Shown: positions 11,564-23,225 of the stretch, one piece after another
Numbering within the stretch: the first letter of the stretch is position 1
Layout: each line of letters starts with the position of its first letter
Source: Okapia johnstoni
Lineage: Eukaryota > Chordata > Mammalia > Artiodactyla > Giraffidae
Reading direction: 5' to 3'
Length of the DNA stretch: 64,000 nt
Assembly: GCA_024291935.2 (NCBI GenBank)
Contig: CM044318.1
Span: 81,664,001-81,728,000, forward strand
Program-made: the position numbers and the translations under genes
Notes under the pieces: model-generated
Databases searched by the model: none
What the model was told of the DNA's origin: nothing
The model's input: only the letters and a program-made list of their open reading frames with translations

Positions 11564-12055
11564 TTTAACAGGTGTGAAACATCCCAGCACATACTAGGTG
11601 CCCAGTGAATTTTATTTCTTCTTCTCTGAATACATATATTGTGCCTCTGGTGTGATTTTTATGGCATTCATTATTATTCACATTGTTGTGGACTGAATGG
11701 TTTGTCTTCTTAACTAGTTTATGAGCTCTTTCAGAAGAGAGGCCCATGTCTTCTGTCACTTTTATACTTGCCAAAGGGTCATGCAGATAATAGTTGTGTA
11801 GACTTGCTTTTCAAAAATTTGTTGTTGAGGCCATAGTAGAATTGATAGGCTAAATGGAACAATTTTGCAAGGTCATTTGGAAATGTGATAATCTAGCTAT
11901 GATGCACTAGACACACTATTTTCTTTTCCCTGGTGGCACTTGATTTATCACACTGGTAGTGTTTGGACCCTGCAGAGTACTATTACTACCCTGAAAAGCA
12001 TAGCACTGAGCAAATAGTAGGTGCTTAAACAACTGCTGAATTCACTGAATAGCGG
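11564..12055 (+). repeat. Degraded L2/MIR-like fragments
   Basis: Several L2-like terminal phrases in sense: 'ccagcacatactaggtgcccagtgaa' in two parts near 11583, 'tatgagctctttcagaag' near 11720, and 'agcaaatagtaggtgctta' near 12008. Probably more than one ancient fragment. Confidence 0.5.
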
Positions 12056-13795
12056 TGCAATATGGACTCATTGCTGAGACAACAAAGAAAAACACAGAAC
12101 CTGTTCAAGACATGAAAGATGTTAGTGTCAGGATAAGCAATGAGTTCTTACCTATATCAAATGTGCAAAGCAGCTTTTTGGAGACAAAAACAAAAGGTTG
12201 TTTTGAAGGCAATCAATTTTGTTTAATTTTAACATGGCCACATTTATGCCAAATGATTAGCTTTTTCTCGTTAGCTTAGCAACTGTGATATGGCTAAAAT
12301 ATTTGGGAAAATGCTGATTTCAGAAGTCAGATGTTGTGCCAACCTTGCTAAATGATCTAGATATAATTTTTAAACCACCCAACCACTTCACAATTTTTTT
12401 AATGGGCCATAATAGCTTTTCATCAAAAGAATGATATTTTCCTTGGTGGAAAGAAGATATTTAAAGTACTGAAAATAATGTTGAAAATTAGAAAAAAAAA
12501 AGAAACACATTTGAGACATTTGTAAGGTAGAGATATTGGATATTAAAGAAAAATCACCCCCTGGAGGAATCTACCACTGTGGTTTTCCTAAGGCCAGAAG
12601 CCAGGAATGAGGTCCTGGTTTCTTGCTCTCCTAGACCGTGTTCCATGATGGTGAGTAAAAACGAAGAGCCTGTACTGCTCACGTTAAAATTCATTTTTAT
12701 TTTGATTTTGCCTTTTCATGTCAATTAGAGACACTTTGTTAAAATGATTACATAATTTTTGCAGAACTACGTTATTGCAGACTGCAGGATATAAAGCCTC
12801 TTAAATGTGACTAATGTACTCACAAATTCCTGCCCAGAGCACAATTTCTCAAGGGGGCCTTCTGCATACCATCTTTTTAAAGTGCAGTGGAGAGAGAGAT
12901 GTAAATGCCCAAGAGATACAAGTGAGGCTTTTTGCTGAGATGAGGGATAAACTCCTTGTTCAAATAGCCGACAGAGGTTCCAAGAACTAAAGCATCCTTT
13001 GCTTTGGAACTCATCTCCTCGCTCTGTTCCTGTCTTGTGATAAGGTTACACTGAATGGGGCTGGCATCCTTCAAGGTTACTGTTCCAGAAAACATTTGCA
13101 AATAATTTGACGTGCTGTCAGCTAGCAGGCTGCAGTGAATTCTTATAATTCAACATACTAATGTGGGTTTTCATGCCTTAAGCTATAAATAAGTTGGATA
13201 TGCAAAAGTTTCTGTAATGTTTATTTAATAACAATATTTAAAAAATAAATCTTGATTATTCCATCGCGCTTGGATGGAAGTATTCCACTCTGATGGTTGC
13301 CTGTGACTCCGGGCGGTTTCTTCCTTCCTTTGTCTCATTTGATATCACTAAAGAAACAAGCTTGTTTTTCTTTTCAGGCTTTTGGAAGTAGCACTCTGAT
13401 GCTTCTGCCTACAAGCTCCCCAATCAAGTCTCTGCTTGTGAAATGACTGAACTCAATTTAAGTTGAATATTCCCAGCAGGATGGCGCCTCCATGGGCACA
13501 GGGCCCGGAGCTGGGCCACAAGGAGTTGAAGCAGGCACCCCTGGACCTGGAGCCCTAGGCTCATAAAAGGCTGATCATCTCATAACATCAGTGCTCCTAG
13601 ACTCTAGAAGTGCTCTAGGAGAACATAGAAGGGAATCACTGATTGGCTTGTGGATTAGGTGACCCTGAGTGATCCTTGCGAAGATGAATATAGGCTTTCA
13701 TCAGGTGGAGGCACAGAAGCCAGGCTGTGGGCAGAACCACCCCTCTGCACAAAGATAGGGAGGCGGAAAGAGTGTGGCTCTCATGAAAGTGTCCA
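12056..13795. other. Repeat-poor sequence
   Basis: 1.7 kb without a recognised transposable element. The 12640-13260 part is AT-rich and ordered-looking (possible constrained non-coding sequence). The 13470-13560 part is GC-rich. No exon recognised. Confidence 0.4.
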
Positions 13796-13922
13796 AGTGT
13801 TATTCGCTCAGTTGTGTCTGACTCTTTGTGACTCCATGGACTGGGACCTGCCAGGCTCTTCTGTCCATGGAATTCTTCAGGCAAGAATACCGGAGTGGAT
13901 AGCCATTCCCTTCTCCAGGGGA
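13796..13922 (-). mobile_element. Bov-A body fragment
   Basis: Antisense SINE body only ('gctcagttgtgtctgactc' to 'cccttctccagggg'); the tRNA head is missing. Confidence 0.88.
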
Positions 13923-14534
13923 TGTGGCCATAATAGGCACGACAAATTGTAGTGACTATTTTTCTACCAAGCATCTGCAATGAGGTCATTTAAACTATGA
14001 ATCAGCTGAGTATATATGCATGGCCCAAGGTGTGCCTTGCAGGAGATCTCTGGGAACTTCCCGAAGCTGGGCGCAGCCAAGGCCAGTGGGTTTGAGGGTC
14101 AGCACCTGTGGGGCTGAAGGGCATCTGTCTGAGTGAGGGGCGCTCTTCCGAGGGCCCATGGCTACAGGCCCTTCTTGTGGGGTTGCTGTCACTGGTCCTA
14201 AAGCAGTCTGGCATCTGACAGTGAAAAGACAACTAAAGTGATGCTTATGCCTAGCTGATTCACACATGGCCCAGTGCCCCACACACTCATCAAGGTTGGA
14301 GTGGTGGATGCTGCATGGTGGCAGAGGCAGGAGAGGCAGAAGTGGGAAACAACTTTGCGGCTTCACGTTGTCCCCAGGGTTGTTCCTGCAGCCAGGGTGG
14401 GTCCTGTCTTTGGGGAATTTGGCCTATGTGCAGAGCCGACTAGTGCAAAGGGCACAGTCCAGAAGGAGTAGGCTAACATCCACCTTCTCCATGGCAGGAG
14501 GTGTGACTTCTCAAGCAGCTGGGTCTATTTTCTT
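13923..14534. other. Unique-looking sequence
   Basis: Moderately GC-rich, overlapping minus frames up to 123 codons (13995-14366) with no recognised domain. Confidence 0.4.
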
Positions 14535-15100
14535 AAAAAATAACTTCATCAAAATAAAGTTTATACACCATTTGGTCGTTGTTGTTCAGTCGTTCAGCCG
14601 TGGTCTGACTCATTGCAACCCCAGCAGCACACCGAGTTTCCCTGTCCTTCACCATCTGCCAGAGTTTGCTCAAACTCATGTCCGTGCAGTCGATGATACA
14701 ATCCAGCCATCTCATCCTCTGTTGTCCCCTTCTCCTCCTGCCTTCAATCGTTTCCAGCATCAGGGTCTTTCCCAATGAGTGGGCTTTTCACATCAGGTGG
14801 TACAATATGCCCATTTAAAGTACACAATTCCGTGGTTTTACAATAAATTCACAGAGTTGTGTACTCAACCACTACAATCAGTTTTAGATTACTTTCATTA
14901 CCTCCAAAAGAAACCTGTCACTCCTTGTCCCATCCCTCTCCTTTTCTCCATTATCCCAGCCTTAGGCAACTACTAATCTGCTTTGTTCTCCCTAGAGTTT
15001 CCCATTCTAGACACTTCATTTAAGTGGAATATGTGATCTCTGCATTGGCTTCTTTCACTTGTCATTATGTTTTCTAGGTTCATTCTTGTTGTAGCTATAA
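14535..15100 (-). mobile_element. L1M 3' UTR fragment split by BovB
   Basis: Antisense L1 3' UTR phrases in order: 'cccatttaaagtacacaatt', 'gagttgtgtactcaacca', 'ttaagtggaatatgtgat', and 'ctaggttcattcttgttgtag' near 15075. The BovB at 14573-14803 is inserted in it. Confidence 0.8.
14573..14803 (-). mobile_element. BovB 3' end
   Basis: Antisense, from the (GTT)n tail at 14576 to the 'catcaggtgg' block. Only the last ~230 bp of BovB. The flanks share just CCATTT, so the target duplication is not secure. Confidence 0.92.
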
Positions 15101-16026
15101 GCCTTCTAAGTATCTGATGCGTAACAGGTGCTAAGACATATGTGTTAAATGAAACAAAGTTAAAGAATATAAAACAATTTTGGACTCTTTGTGCTGTACT
15201 GTGTGCAAATATTTGGATTACTAAAGTGAATTTATGAAGCAATTACTTTTAATGCTATAAGAGGAAATTAAGTACTCATTGATTCTTGATTTATAAGCTA
15301 GAGCTAAAGATCATGAAAAAGCAAATATAACTTAATTAAATGTCCCTTGGCTTTGCTACTCTTGAGGTCTTCACTCATAAAGTTAGTAAAACAAACCATT
15401 CCTAGAACATAAATGTATATTGGTTCTTCCAGTTGGGAAGGCAAATAATTTACTGGTTAAATATATTCAGCAAAGTTAACCCAAGTGAGAGATTTTCCCA
15501 GTGTCCTCTGGGGCTTGAAGAGATAAAAGCTATTGTTGTAGTTTTAAGGAAGCTATTGTCCTGGGAATGACAGGCACTAACTCGCTGTAAAAAGGAGTAA
15601 ACAAAGGGCATCTCATTTTTTTTCCTATTAGAAAATATATTTTAATATGCTCACAAAATAAACTATATATCTGTGAAAGAAATAGAGCTTTATAGTCTAT
15701 TCATTGGCTACACACTTGTGGTTATTCATTGCTGACAGTGAACACATTAACCTGGGATAATTTAATTGAATCGTCGAGTAATGTTGCTATTTTTCTACTC
15801 TGAAGTGTAAATGATTTTTAAAAATTGGGTTCTAAAATGTAACACTTCAAGTGATGTATACAGCAAATCAAAGAGCCAGGGCAAGTCCTCTTTTGTGCTT
15901 CATGAGTTATTGATTAGAACAGAAAGGAAAAAGAAAGAAAAAACACAGCAGCAAAAGAGTGTTCAATGGAAATAAGACCCACTAGCCAAAGAGGGCTCAG
16001 CGTGAGGAAGCTCCTGTTACATCCAT
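15101..16026. other. Repeat-poor AT-rich block, possible constrained non-coding DNA
   Basis: About 900 bp with no recognised repeat, rich in homeodomain-type AT motifs such as GATAATTTAATTGAATC (15756-15772). No open frame of note. Constraint is inferred from repeat exclusion only. Confidence 0.35.
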
Positions 16027-16061
16027 GGGTTCTTTACCATTAGCACCACCAGGGAAGCCCC
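16027..16061 (-). mobile_element. 35-bp Bov-tA head fragment
   Basis: Only the antisense tRNA head remains: GGTTCTTTACC, then 'attagcaccaccagggaag' and CCCC. Confidence 0.75.
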
Positions 16062-16579
16062 AAGATAAGTGGAGTCAAGGTTTTGTCTTCCTGTCTAGTT
16101 GAAAAAAGGCAGTCGTAAAAATCAGTGGTAAATGAGCATGACCATTAAGAATTCAAGGTTTCTAATGGGAAATAAAGGTTTTAATAAATTCTCTTCTTCA
16201 TTGGGGTAGATTTGAATCTCATCCTCAATGGTATGTAAAGCTGGTTTAAGGAAGAAAATAGGAAGAGAATTGGTTTTTTTAGATTCTAGTCAAGAAGCGT
16301 TAGGATAACAGTTTTGAAAAATGGAATGTGCTGACTCCATGAAGATGAAATTGCCACCAGCAGGGTCTAGACTTTAGAGGTACTTTTAAAAGAAGTATTC
16401 TTCTGATTAGTCTAAACATTTATGTGTCGTGGTCAGTTGGCATTAGAGGCCTTCTGAAGTGATGGAGTTGTTTTCCTCCTCTTTTCCACCCGATGACTAA
16501 GTCCATGACCTTAGCCTCATTATGTTCTGATCACAGATACCAGCTGGTCCAGATTTTCACATTGAAATTTTCATATTTC
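16062..16579. other. Unique-looking sequence
   Basis: No repeat or exon recognised. Confidence 0.4.
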
Positions 16580-16922
16580 AACCCACTACAAACTGGGTTG
16601 CTTAAACAACAGAGATGAATTTTCTCACAGCTCTGGGGGCTGGAAGCCTGGCATCAGTCTGTCCTCAGAGTCGATTTCTTCTGATGCCTCTCCTTGGCTT
16701 TCAGGTGGCCATGTTCTCCAGTGTCTTCACGTGGTCCTCCCTCGTGTGTGCCTGCACCTTAATCTCTTCTTATAAGGAGATGCCAACATTGGATTAGGGC
16801 CAATCTACCCCAAGGACCCCATTTTAACTTAATTACCTCTTTAAAAACTCTGTGCTCAAATACAGTCATATTTTTAGGTCCACAACATATGAATTTGGGT
16901 GGATGCAACCCAACCCATAACA
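16580..16922 (-). repeat. MLT1 (ERVL-MaLR) LTR, nearly complete
   Basis: Antisense MLT1: 'aaactgggttgcttaaacaa', 'ttctcacagctctggggg', 'cagtgtcttcacgtgg', 'acattggattagggccaat', ending 'caacccaacccataacag'. Solo LTR; the minus frame 16759-16947 has no retroviral domain. Confidence 0.85.
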
Positions 16923-16950
16923 GAAGAGAAAGCTGGGATAGATACAAGTC

Positions 16951-17162
16951 TGTGTTAGTTGTTCAGTCGTGTCTGGCTCTGTGTGACCCCACAGACTGTA
17001 GCCCATCAGACTCTTCTGTCCATGGAATTCTCCAGGCAAGAATACTCACATGGGCTTCCATTTCCTCCTCTAGGGGATCTTCCTGATCCAGGGACTGAAC
17101 CCAGGTCTCCTGCATTGCAGGTGGATTCTTTACTATCACCACCGTCTGAGCCATCAGGGTAG
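16951..17162 (-). mobile_element. Bov-tA SINE
   Basis: Antisense, from 'gttagttgttcagtcgtg' to a variant head 'gtctgagccatcagggt'. It lies 30 bp beyond the MLT1 end. Confidence 0.92.
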
Positions 17163-17941
17163 ACACACAGTCAAGGTGATAATAAAGAACTAAAAGAGAG
17201 ACTATAGTCTTTCTTACATTTTTTCCTGTCCATTTCTGTTAGTAGTATGCTAGTAAGGGCTGACCCAACAACTCTGAGAAGTAAGAAACCTGATTTGTAG
17301 CATTTGCTGATTTCCATGGTGTAAATACTCCCAACGTGGCCTGTTTTCAATGCAGCAAAATGACTTCACTGAATGTGGATGTGAGAGGGAAGCTGCAAAG
17401 TCAGCTCTCCTGAGCCGTATAAGCTGGCTCCAGAAAGTCACTGATTTCAGGGCCCAAGACAGAAAAGTAAAAGGGGAATAAATGGAAGCACAACTGTGGT
17501 AATCTGAAAGCTCTTCCTATAATGGTTCATAATGGGAGGAGGTTTAAAAATGTTGATTAAAATAAATTATCTGTAATTTTCATTTTGCTCTTATTTTCTT
17601 GTTAAAGGTAAGAATTTGATAGAAGTAAGGAGAATGAGGACTGGGTGAAAAGAAATAAGAAAAAGAATGCTAAAATAGCTCCCATTTCTTGTAATGTGGC
17701 AGACTGGGGATTCTGAGATACTCACCCACATGCACACACACCCCTTTTAAGAGTATCAGTGATGAGAAAAATAGGACACTGAAGTAGGTTGTTTCTTCTT
17801 GAGAGCATTTGATGAACAAGATAATCTTGAATTTTGATTTTCATGGCTCCATGCATACAGGAGACAAACCTCAAAACTTGTGTATGCTGGGAATATAAAG
17901 GGAGAATCCATGCTGCTACCGTAAAGCAATAGCTGGCTTAA
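17163..17941. other. Unique-looking sequence
   Basis: No repeat or exon recognised. Confidence 0.4.
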
Positions 17942-18147
17942 CTGAGAGTGATTTTGCCTACCAGGGCACATTTGGCAATGTCTGGAGACATTTTTGATTG
18001 CTGTAGCTGGTGAGTTGCTACTGGCACCTACTGGGCAGAGGATAAGGATGCTGCAAAACACTCTGCAATGCACAGAACAACCTCCCACAACAAAGAATCA
18101 TCTGGTCCCAAATGTCAATAGTGATGAGGCTGAGAAACCCAGCTCTG
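17942..18147 (+). mobile_element. MER5A (hAT-Charlie) MITE
   Basis: Non-autonomous DNA transposon: 'cacatttggcaatgtctg', 'ctggcacctactgggcag', 'ctgcaatgcacagaaca' and 'caacaaagaatcatctgg', ending 'gatgaggctgagaaaccc'. Nearly full length. Confidence 0.9.
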
Positions 18148-18149
18148 AA

Positions 18150-18515
18150 GGCTTACATCATCAGTATATCACTTCTTTGTGGAATTTAAAAAATGGTACA
18201 AATGAACATATTTGTAAAACAGAAATAGTCACAGATATAGAAAACAAACTTATGGTTAATAATAAGAAGAGGGGGGAAGGGATAAATTGGGAGATTGGGA
18301 TTGACATATACACACTATGATATATAAAATAGATAAATAATAAGAACTTATTATATTGCACAGGGAACCCTACTCAATACTCTGTAATGACCTATATGAG
18401 AATAGAATCTAAAAAAGAGTGGATATATATACAATTGATTCACTTAGCTGTACAGCAGAAACTAACAACATTGTAAATCAACTATACTTCAATAAAACTT
18501 AATTTAAAAAAAGAG
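18150..18515 (+). mobile_element. Cetartiodactyl L1 3' end
   Basis: Sense copy of the L1 3' UTR family with 'atggtacaaatgaacatat', 'ggataaattgggagattggg', 'cacagggaaccctactcaa' and the end 'gtaaatcaactatacttc', AATAAAA, A-rich tail. Confidence 0.85.
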
Positions 18516-19990
18516 TGTACCATTTAAATTTCCCACTAGCAGTGTGTGAGAGGTCCAGTTGCTTCACATGATCACTGATACTTAAAATAATCAGTATTTT
18601 TAATTAAAAAAATTAAAAAAAACTTTATTGGAGTATGACTGATTTCAAATTGCCAACATCCGTTGGATCATAGAAAAAGCAAGAGAATACCAGAAAAACA
18701 TCTACTTCTGCTTCATTGACAATGCTAAAGCCTTTGACTGTGTGGATCACAACAAACTGGAAAATTCTTAGAGATGAGAATATCAGACCTTAGCTGCCTC
18801 CTGAGAAACCTGTATGCAGGTCAAGAAGCAACAGTTAGAACCAGACATGGAACAATAGACTGGTTCCAAATTGGGAAAGGAGTACATCAAGGCTGTATTT
18901 TGTCACCCTGCTCATTTAATTTATATCCAGAGTACATCATGTGAAATACCAGGCTGGGTGAAGCACAAGCTGGAATCAAGATTGCCAGGAGAAATATCAA
19001 TAACCTCAGATATACAGATGATATCACCCTTATGGCAGACAGCGAAGAAGAACTAAAGAACCTCTTGATGAAGGAGAAAGAGGAGGGTGAAAAATCTGGC
19101 TTAAAACTCAACATTCAAAAAATGATGATCATGGCATCCAGTCCCATCACTTCATGACAAATAGATGGGGAGACAAGGGAAACAGTGACAGAATTTATTT
19201 TGGGGGGCTTCAAAATCATTGCAGATGGTGACTGCAGCCATTAAATTAGAAGACTCTTGCTCCCTGGAAGAAAAGCTATGACCAACCTAGACAGCATATT
19301 AAAAAGCAGAGACATTACTTTGCAAACAAAAGTCCATATAGTCAAAGCTATGGTTTGCTAGTAGTCATGTATGGATGTGAGAGCTGGACATTGAAGAAAG
19401 CTGAGAGCTGAAGAATTGATGCTTTTGAACTGTGGTGTTGGAGAAGACTCTTGAGAGTCCCTTGGACTGCAAGGAGATCAAACCAGTCAATCCTAAAGAA
19501 AATCAACCCTGAATATTCATTGGAGTACTGATGCTGAAGCTGAAGCTCCACTACTTTCGCCACCTGATATGAAGAGCTGGCTCATTAGAAAAGACCCTGA
19601 TACTGGGAAAGGTTGAAGGCAGGAGGAGAAGGGGAAGACAGAGGATGAAGTGATTGGACGGTACCACTGACTCAATGGACATGAGTTTGAGCAAGTTCTG
19701 GAAGCTGGTGTTGGACAGGGAAACCTGGTGTGCTGTAGTCCACGGGGTCGCAAAAAGTTGGACACGACTGAGTGGGCTGAACTGACTGCCTGATGGTTGA
19801 TTTCAGTCTTTCTAATTTTAGCATTCTAGTGGATATATGGTGGTATCTTATTGGAGTTTCAATTCTCATTTTCCTAGTGAATAATGATGTGGAGCATCAT
19901 GTCATGTATTTTTTTTGCCATTCATGTGTCTTCTTTGGTGAAGAACCACTTAACTCTTTGCCTGTTAGACAAAAAACTAGATTGATTTTC
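18516..19990 (-). mobile_element. L1M ORF2/3' UTR host fragment, split by BovB
   Basis: Antisense L1M pieces at 18518-18616 ('tttcccactagcagtgtgtg') and 19795-19985 ('ggtggtatcttattggag', 'tagtgaataatgatgtgg') that join in L1 order once the BovB insertion is removed. Confidence 0.7.
18648..19790 (+). mobile_element. BovB LINE spanning RT palm to 3' end, degraded
   Basis: Sense copy beginning at the RT region that codes KAFDCVDHNK, continuing through the palm (the 'tacagatgatatcaccc' site corresponds to YADDTT, here mutated), thumb and 3' UTR. Several frameshifts and stops. TGATTTCA occurs at 18640-18647 and 19798-19805 as a probable 8-bp target duplication. Confidence 0.92.
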
Positions 19991-20149
19991 ATCTTTTTTA
20001 AAAGAATAAAATAGAAATTAAACCACTTCTCCCACTCCCCCCAGTTGCTAGCAAACATATTTTCGGGGGGCTGGCGTGGTATGCCTCCATGAGAATTTAT
20101 TAGCACAAGCTGCCCTGATCCAGGTTTGCCTCTCACTCAAACTCATTCC

Positions 20150-21850
20150 AACTGATGCTGATTTCTCTCATTTACTTCAGGCTATTTAAAGTGGTCATAG
20201 GCCTGTTGTCCTCCCAGAAGCAAACCACCAGGGCAAATCCACCTTCTACCTGGGCCTCAAATAACCCATACATATAAATTTTGGAGAAATAAACACACAT
20301 AGTAAAAGACATGAGAAAGTAATGTTATCAATAGTGAATGCCAGCAGATAGAGAGAGGAGAATCAGCTCCCCAAAGACTTCAGTTGTTGAAATTAACATG
20401 GGGGATGCAAAATAAAAATACATGTTTAAAGAAAAAAATGACTGAAAGAAAATGTGATTAAAGAATAAGAGATTAATGTCTAAGCAGATATGAAAGAAGC
20501 AGAACTTTAAAAATGAAAAGCAGAATGACTGCTATTAAAAAACTCAAGGGAAAGCAATTAGACACAGCTGATGAAAGTTAGTAAAACAAGAGGTAGCTCT
20601 AAAAACTTTCCCACAGGGAAGCACAGAGAGATTAAGATATGGAACAGAAGGCTGATAAAGAGATATGGAGGTTGGAATGAGAAGGTCCAGCACATGTCTG
20701 ATCAGGGTTTCTGAACAAGAGAAGAGAAAGTAGCGCAGAGGCAATATTTGGAGGATGACCAGTCATTTCCCACGAGTCATGAAAGATGCCAGTCCAGAGT
20801 TTGTGGAACACCAGTGAATCCCAAGCAAGAAGAATAAAAGGAAGTTCTACATATAGACCAATTACACTGTGAAACAGAGAAAATCTTTAAAAAATCCAGA
20901 ATGAAATAAAGATAAAAGTCATGTATGGATGTGAGAGTTGGACTGTAAAGAAGGCTGAGCACCAAAGAATTTTGAACTGTGGTGTTGGAGAAGACTCTTG
21001 AGAGTCTCTTGGACTGCAAGGAGATCCAACCAGTCCATCCTAAAGAAGATCAGTGCTGGGTGTTCATTGGAACTGAAGCTGAAACTCCAATATTTTGGCC
21101 ACCTGATTCAAAGAGCTGACTCATTTGAAAAGAGCCTGATGTTGGGAAAGATTGAAGGCAGGAGGAGAAGGGGACAACAGAGGATGAGATGGTTAGATGG
21201 CATCACCAACTCAATGGACATGAGTTTGGGTAAAGTCTGGGAGTTGGTGATGGACAGGGAGGCCTGGCATGCTGCGGTTCATGGGGTCACAAAGAGTCAG
21301 ACATGACTGAGTGACCGAACTGAACTGAAAGAAAAAATAACTATCAACCTAGAGTAATGTACCCAGTAAAATATCTTTCAAGAAAACAGGGAGATTCTGC
21401 AGTCTCTTAGTAGAACTCCAAGCAAAGGAAATTCTTAAAGATGGACTTCAGGCAGAAGGAAAGTGGTCTAGATGGAAGTAATGAGATGTAAGGAAGAACA
21501 AAGGGTGAAGAAAGCATCTGATGCTTACCAAGCACAGACTGAATAAAACAATATTAACAATTCCCCTGGGCTGAAAAAAAATAAATAAGAACACTTACAA
21601 AATAGCACTAATGTCTGGAGGGGGTAATCAGAATTAAAGAGTTATTAGGTCTCGTATTGTTTGAGGGGAGAGTAAAGATAGTCATCAGTTGTATATTTTA
21701 GTACAATAATTTAAGTGTGGATGTAAATATCTCTAGGGTAATGATTAAAATGAGAAAATAAGATTCATACTTTGTAAGCTAAGAGGGAAAAGGGAAGAGG
21801 CCAGGGATTAAAAGTTTAAAAACAAACAAAACTAAAACATATTTTGTTCA
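20150..21850 (+). mobile_element. Old L1 5' region/ORF1, split by BovB
   Basis: Sense L1M: 'cagaagcaaaccaccagggc' (20215), 'tgaatgccagcagataga', 'gaatcccaagcaagaag' (20816), then after the BovB 'tatcaacctagagtaatgta' (21342) and 'agatggacttcaggcagaag' (21440), the ORF1 C-terminal order. No intact frame; the 5' edge is uncertain. Confidence 0.65.
20916..21326 (+). mobile_element. BovB 3' portion
   Basis: Sense, from 'gtcatgtatggatgtgaga' to (CTGAA)n. The plus frame 20998-21306 retains [10 protein letters not shown] and [14 protein letters not shown]. Inserted in the old L1. Confidence 0.94.
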
Positions 21851-22597
21851 GGGATACAAACGCACAGCGGAATTATTAAAAGTGAGAATGATAAACAGAG
21901 AACTCAGGATCATGGTTACTTGGCAGGAATTCGAAGATCTGGGAGGACATACATGGGCTGACTTCAATCATAAGTTGAAAAATTTTTTTCTTAAACTGAG
22001 TGATGGGTACCTGATAACTGAATTGCTGTTACTTACATCTCAAATGTATTATAATTCATAATTTTTTGTATCTTTTCAAATTTGATTACCAAAACAGATT
22101 TTCAAAAGGAAAAAAATACTCCTAAACACTTTCCATTTTTGTAAACACTAATAACTCTCAGGAGTTGAGAGATTTGTGTACATGTTCAAATTCCTCCCCT
22201 AAGCCCTTTGTGGGCAGATACCATCCCTCCAGCTCCACTGGTACCTCATTAGCACATTGCATATAGGTGTTCAGCACATGCTGTCATGTCTGAGTTTATA
22301 TAAGAGATATAACTATCAGTAGGATGACTGTACTTAGAAGTTTAAAGGGACACTTTGTTCAAGTTGTTTAAATAAACATTTTCATAGCAAAGCTTAGTGC
22401 CTTTCATCTCTCTAGGGAGTGTCTTGATTTGGGTTCCCCTAGAAACAGATCCTAAGCTAAGAATTGAAGGGATCAATAGTTTATTTGGGAAGTATTCCCT
22501 GGAAATACTGACAGGGGCATGGTGAAGGAAAACAAAAAGGGAAGGAAGCCACAGAGGAGGGATTATGGAGCCAGTCGCTGGGGTGGGCTCAGTCCCT
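21851..22597. other. Mixed ancient sequence
   Basis: 21850-22110 resembles decayed L1/MER-type sequence and 22190-22290 has an L2-like phrase. 22420-22590 looks like an unclassified old repeat interrupted by the next SINE. Nothing is firm. Confidence 0.3.
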
Positions 22598-22796
22598 CTG
22601 CGTGTGCTCAGTTGCTCAGTCATGTCTGACTCTTTGAGACCCTTTGGACTATAACCCATCAGGCTCTTCTGTCCATGGGATTTTTTAGGCAAGAATACTG
22701 GAGTGGGTTGCTCTGTCCCTCCTCCAGGGGATCTTCCCGACCCAGGGATCAAACCCAGCTCTCCTGAATCTCCTGCATTGCAGGTGGAATCTTTAT
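22598..22796 (-). mobile_element. Bov-tA SINE, head-truncated
   Basis: Antisense, 'gctcagttgctcagtcatg' to 'gcattgcaggtggaatctt'. The last ~30 bp of the tRNA head are missing. Confidence 0.9.
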
Positions 22797-23011
22797 GTGG
22801 CCTTGTAGAAAGGGAGCACCATGCTTCAGAGTGAACCCAACCATGGGACTTGGCAGCCAGGTAGTTCTTACCACCTTCCACATCTCCAGGTAAAGCTGCT
22901 TCCCAAACATTCCCTCTTCCAAACACTGAAGCTAAAACCCTTGGCAGTGAGTCCCAGTGTTTGCAGGAAGCCTCCTCCGGCATAGCACAGCACCAGGTTA
23001 TTTACTTTTTT

Positions 23012-23210
23012 GGGACTTCCCTGGTGGCTTAGATGGTAAAGAATCTGCCTGCAGTGCAGGAGACTCAAGTTCGATCCCTGGGTCAGGAAGATTCCTTGGG
23101 GGAGGAAATGGCAACCCACTCCAGTACTCTTGGGTGATGAATTCCATGGACAGAGGAGCCTGGTGGGCTACAGTCCATAGGGTTGCAAAGAGTCGGACAT
23201 GACTGAGCAC
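23012..23210 (+). mobile_element. Bov-tA SINE with 15-bp target duplication
   Basis: Sense, full length from GGGACTTCCCTGG to GACTGAGCAC. The perfect duplication AGCACAGCACCAGGT lies at 22984-22998 and 23211-23225. Thirteen extra bases (22999-23011) separate the 5' copy from the SINE head. Confidence 0.93.
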
Positions 23211-23225
23211 AGCACAGCACCAGGT

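Noticed and set aside
14266..14778. 170-codon plus-strand open frame
   Set aside because: The C-terminal half is reversed BovB sequence; no conserved domain in the rest.
22342..22983. 213-codon minus-strand open frame
   Set aside because: Its middle is the antisense strand of a Bov-tA SINE; not a gene.
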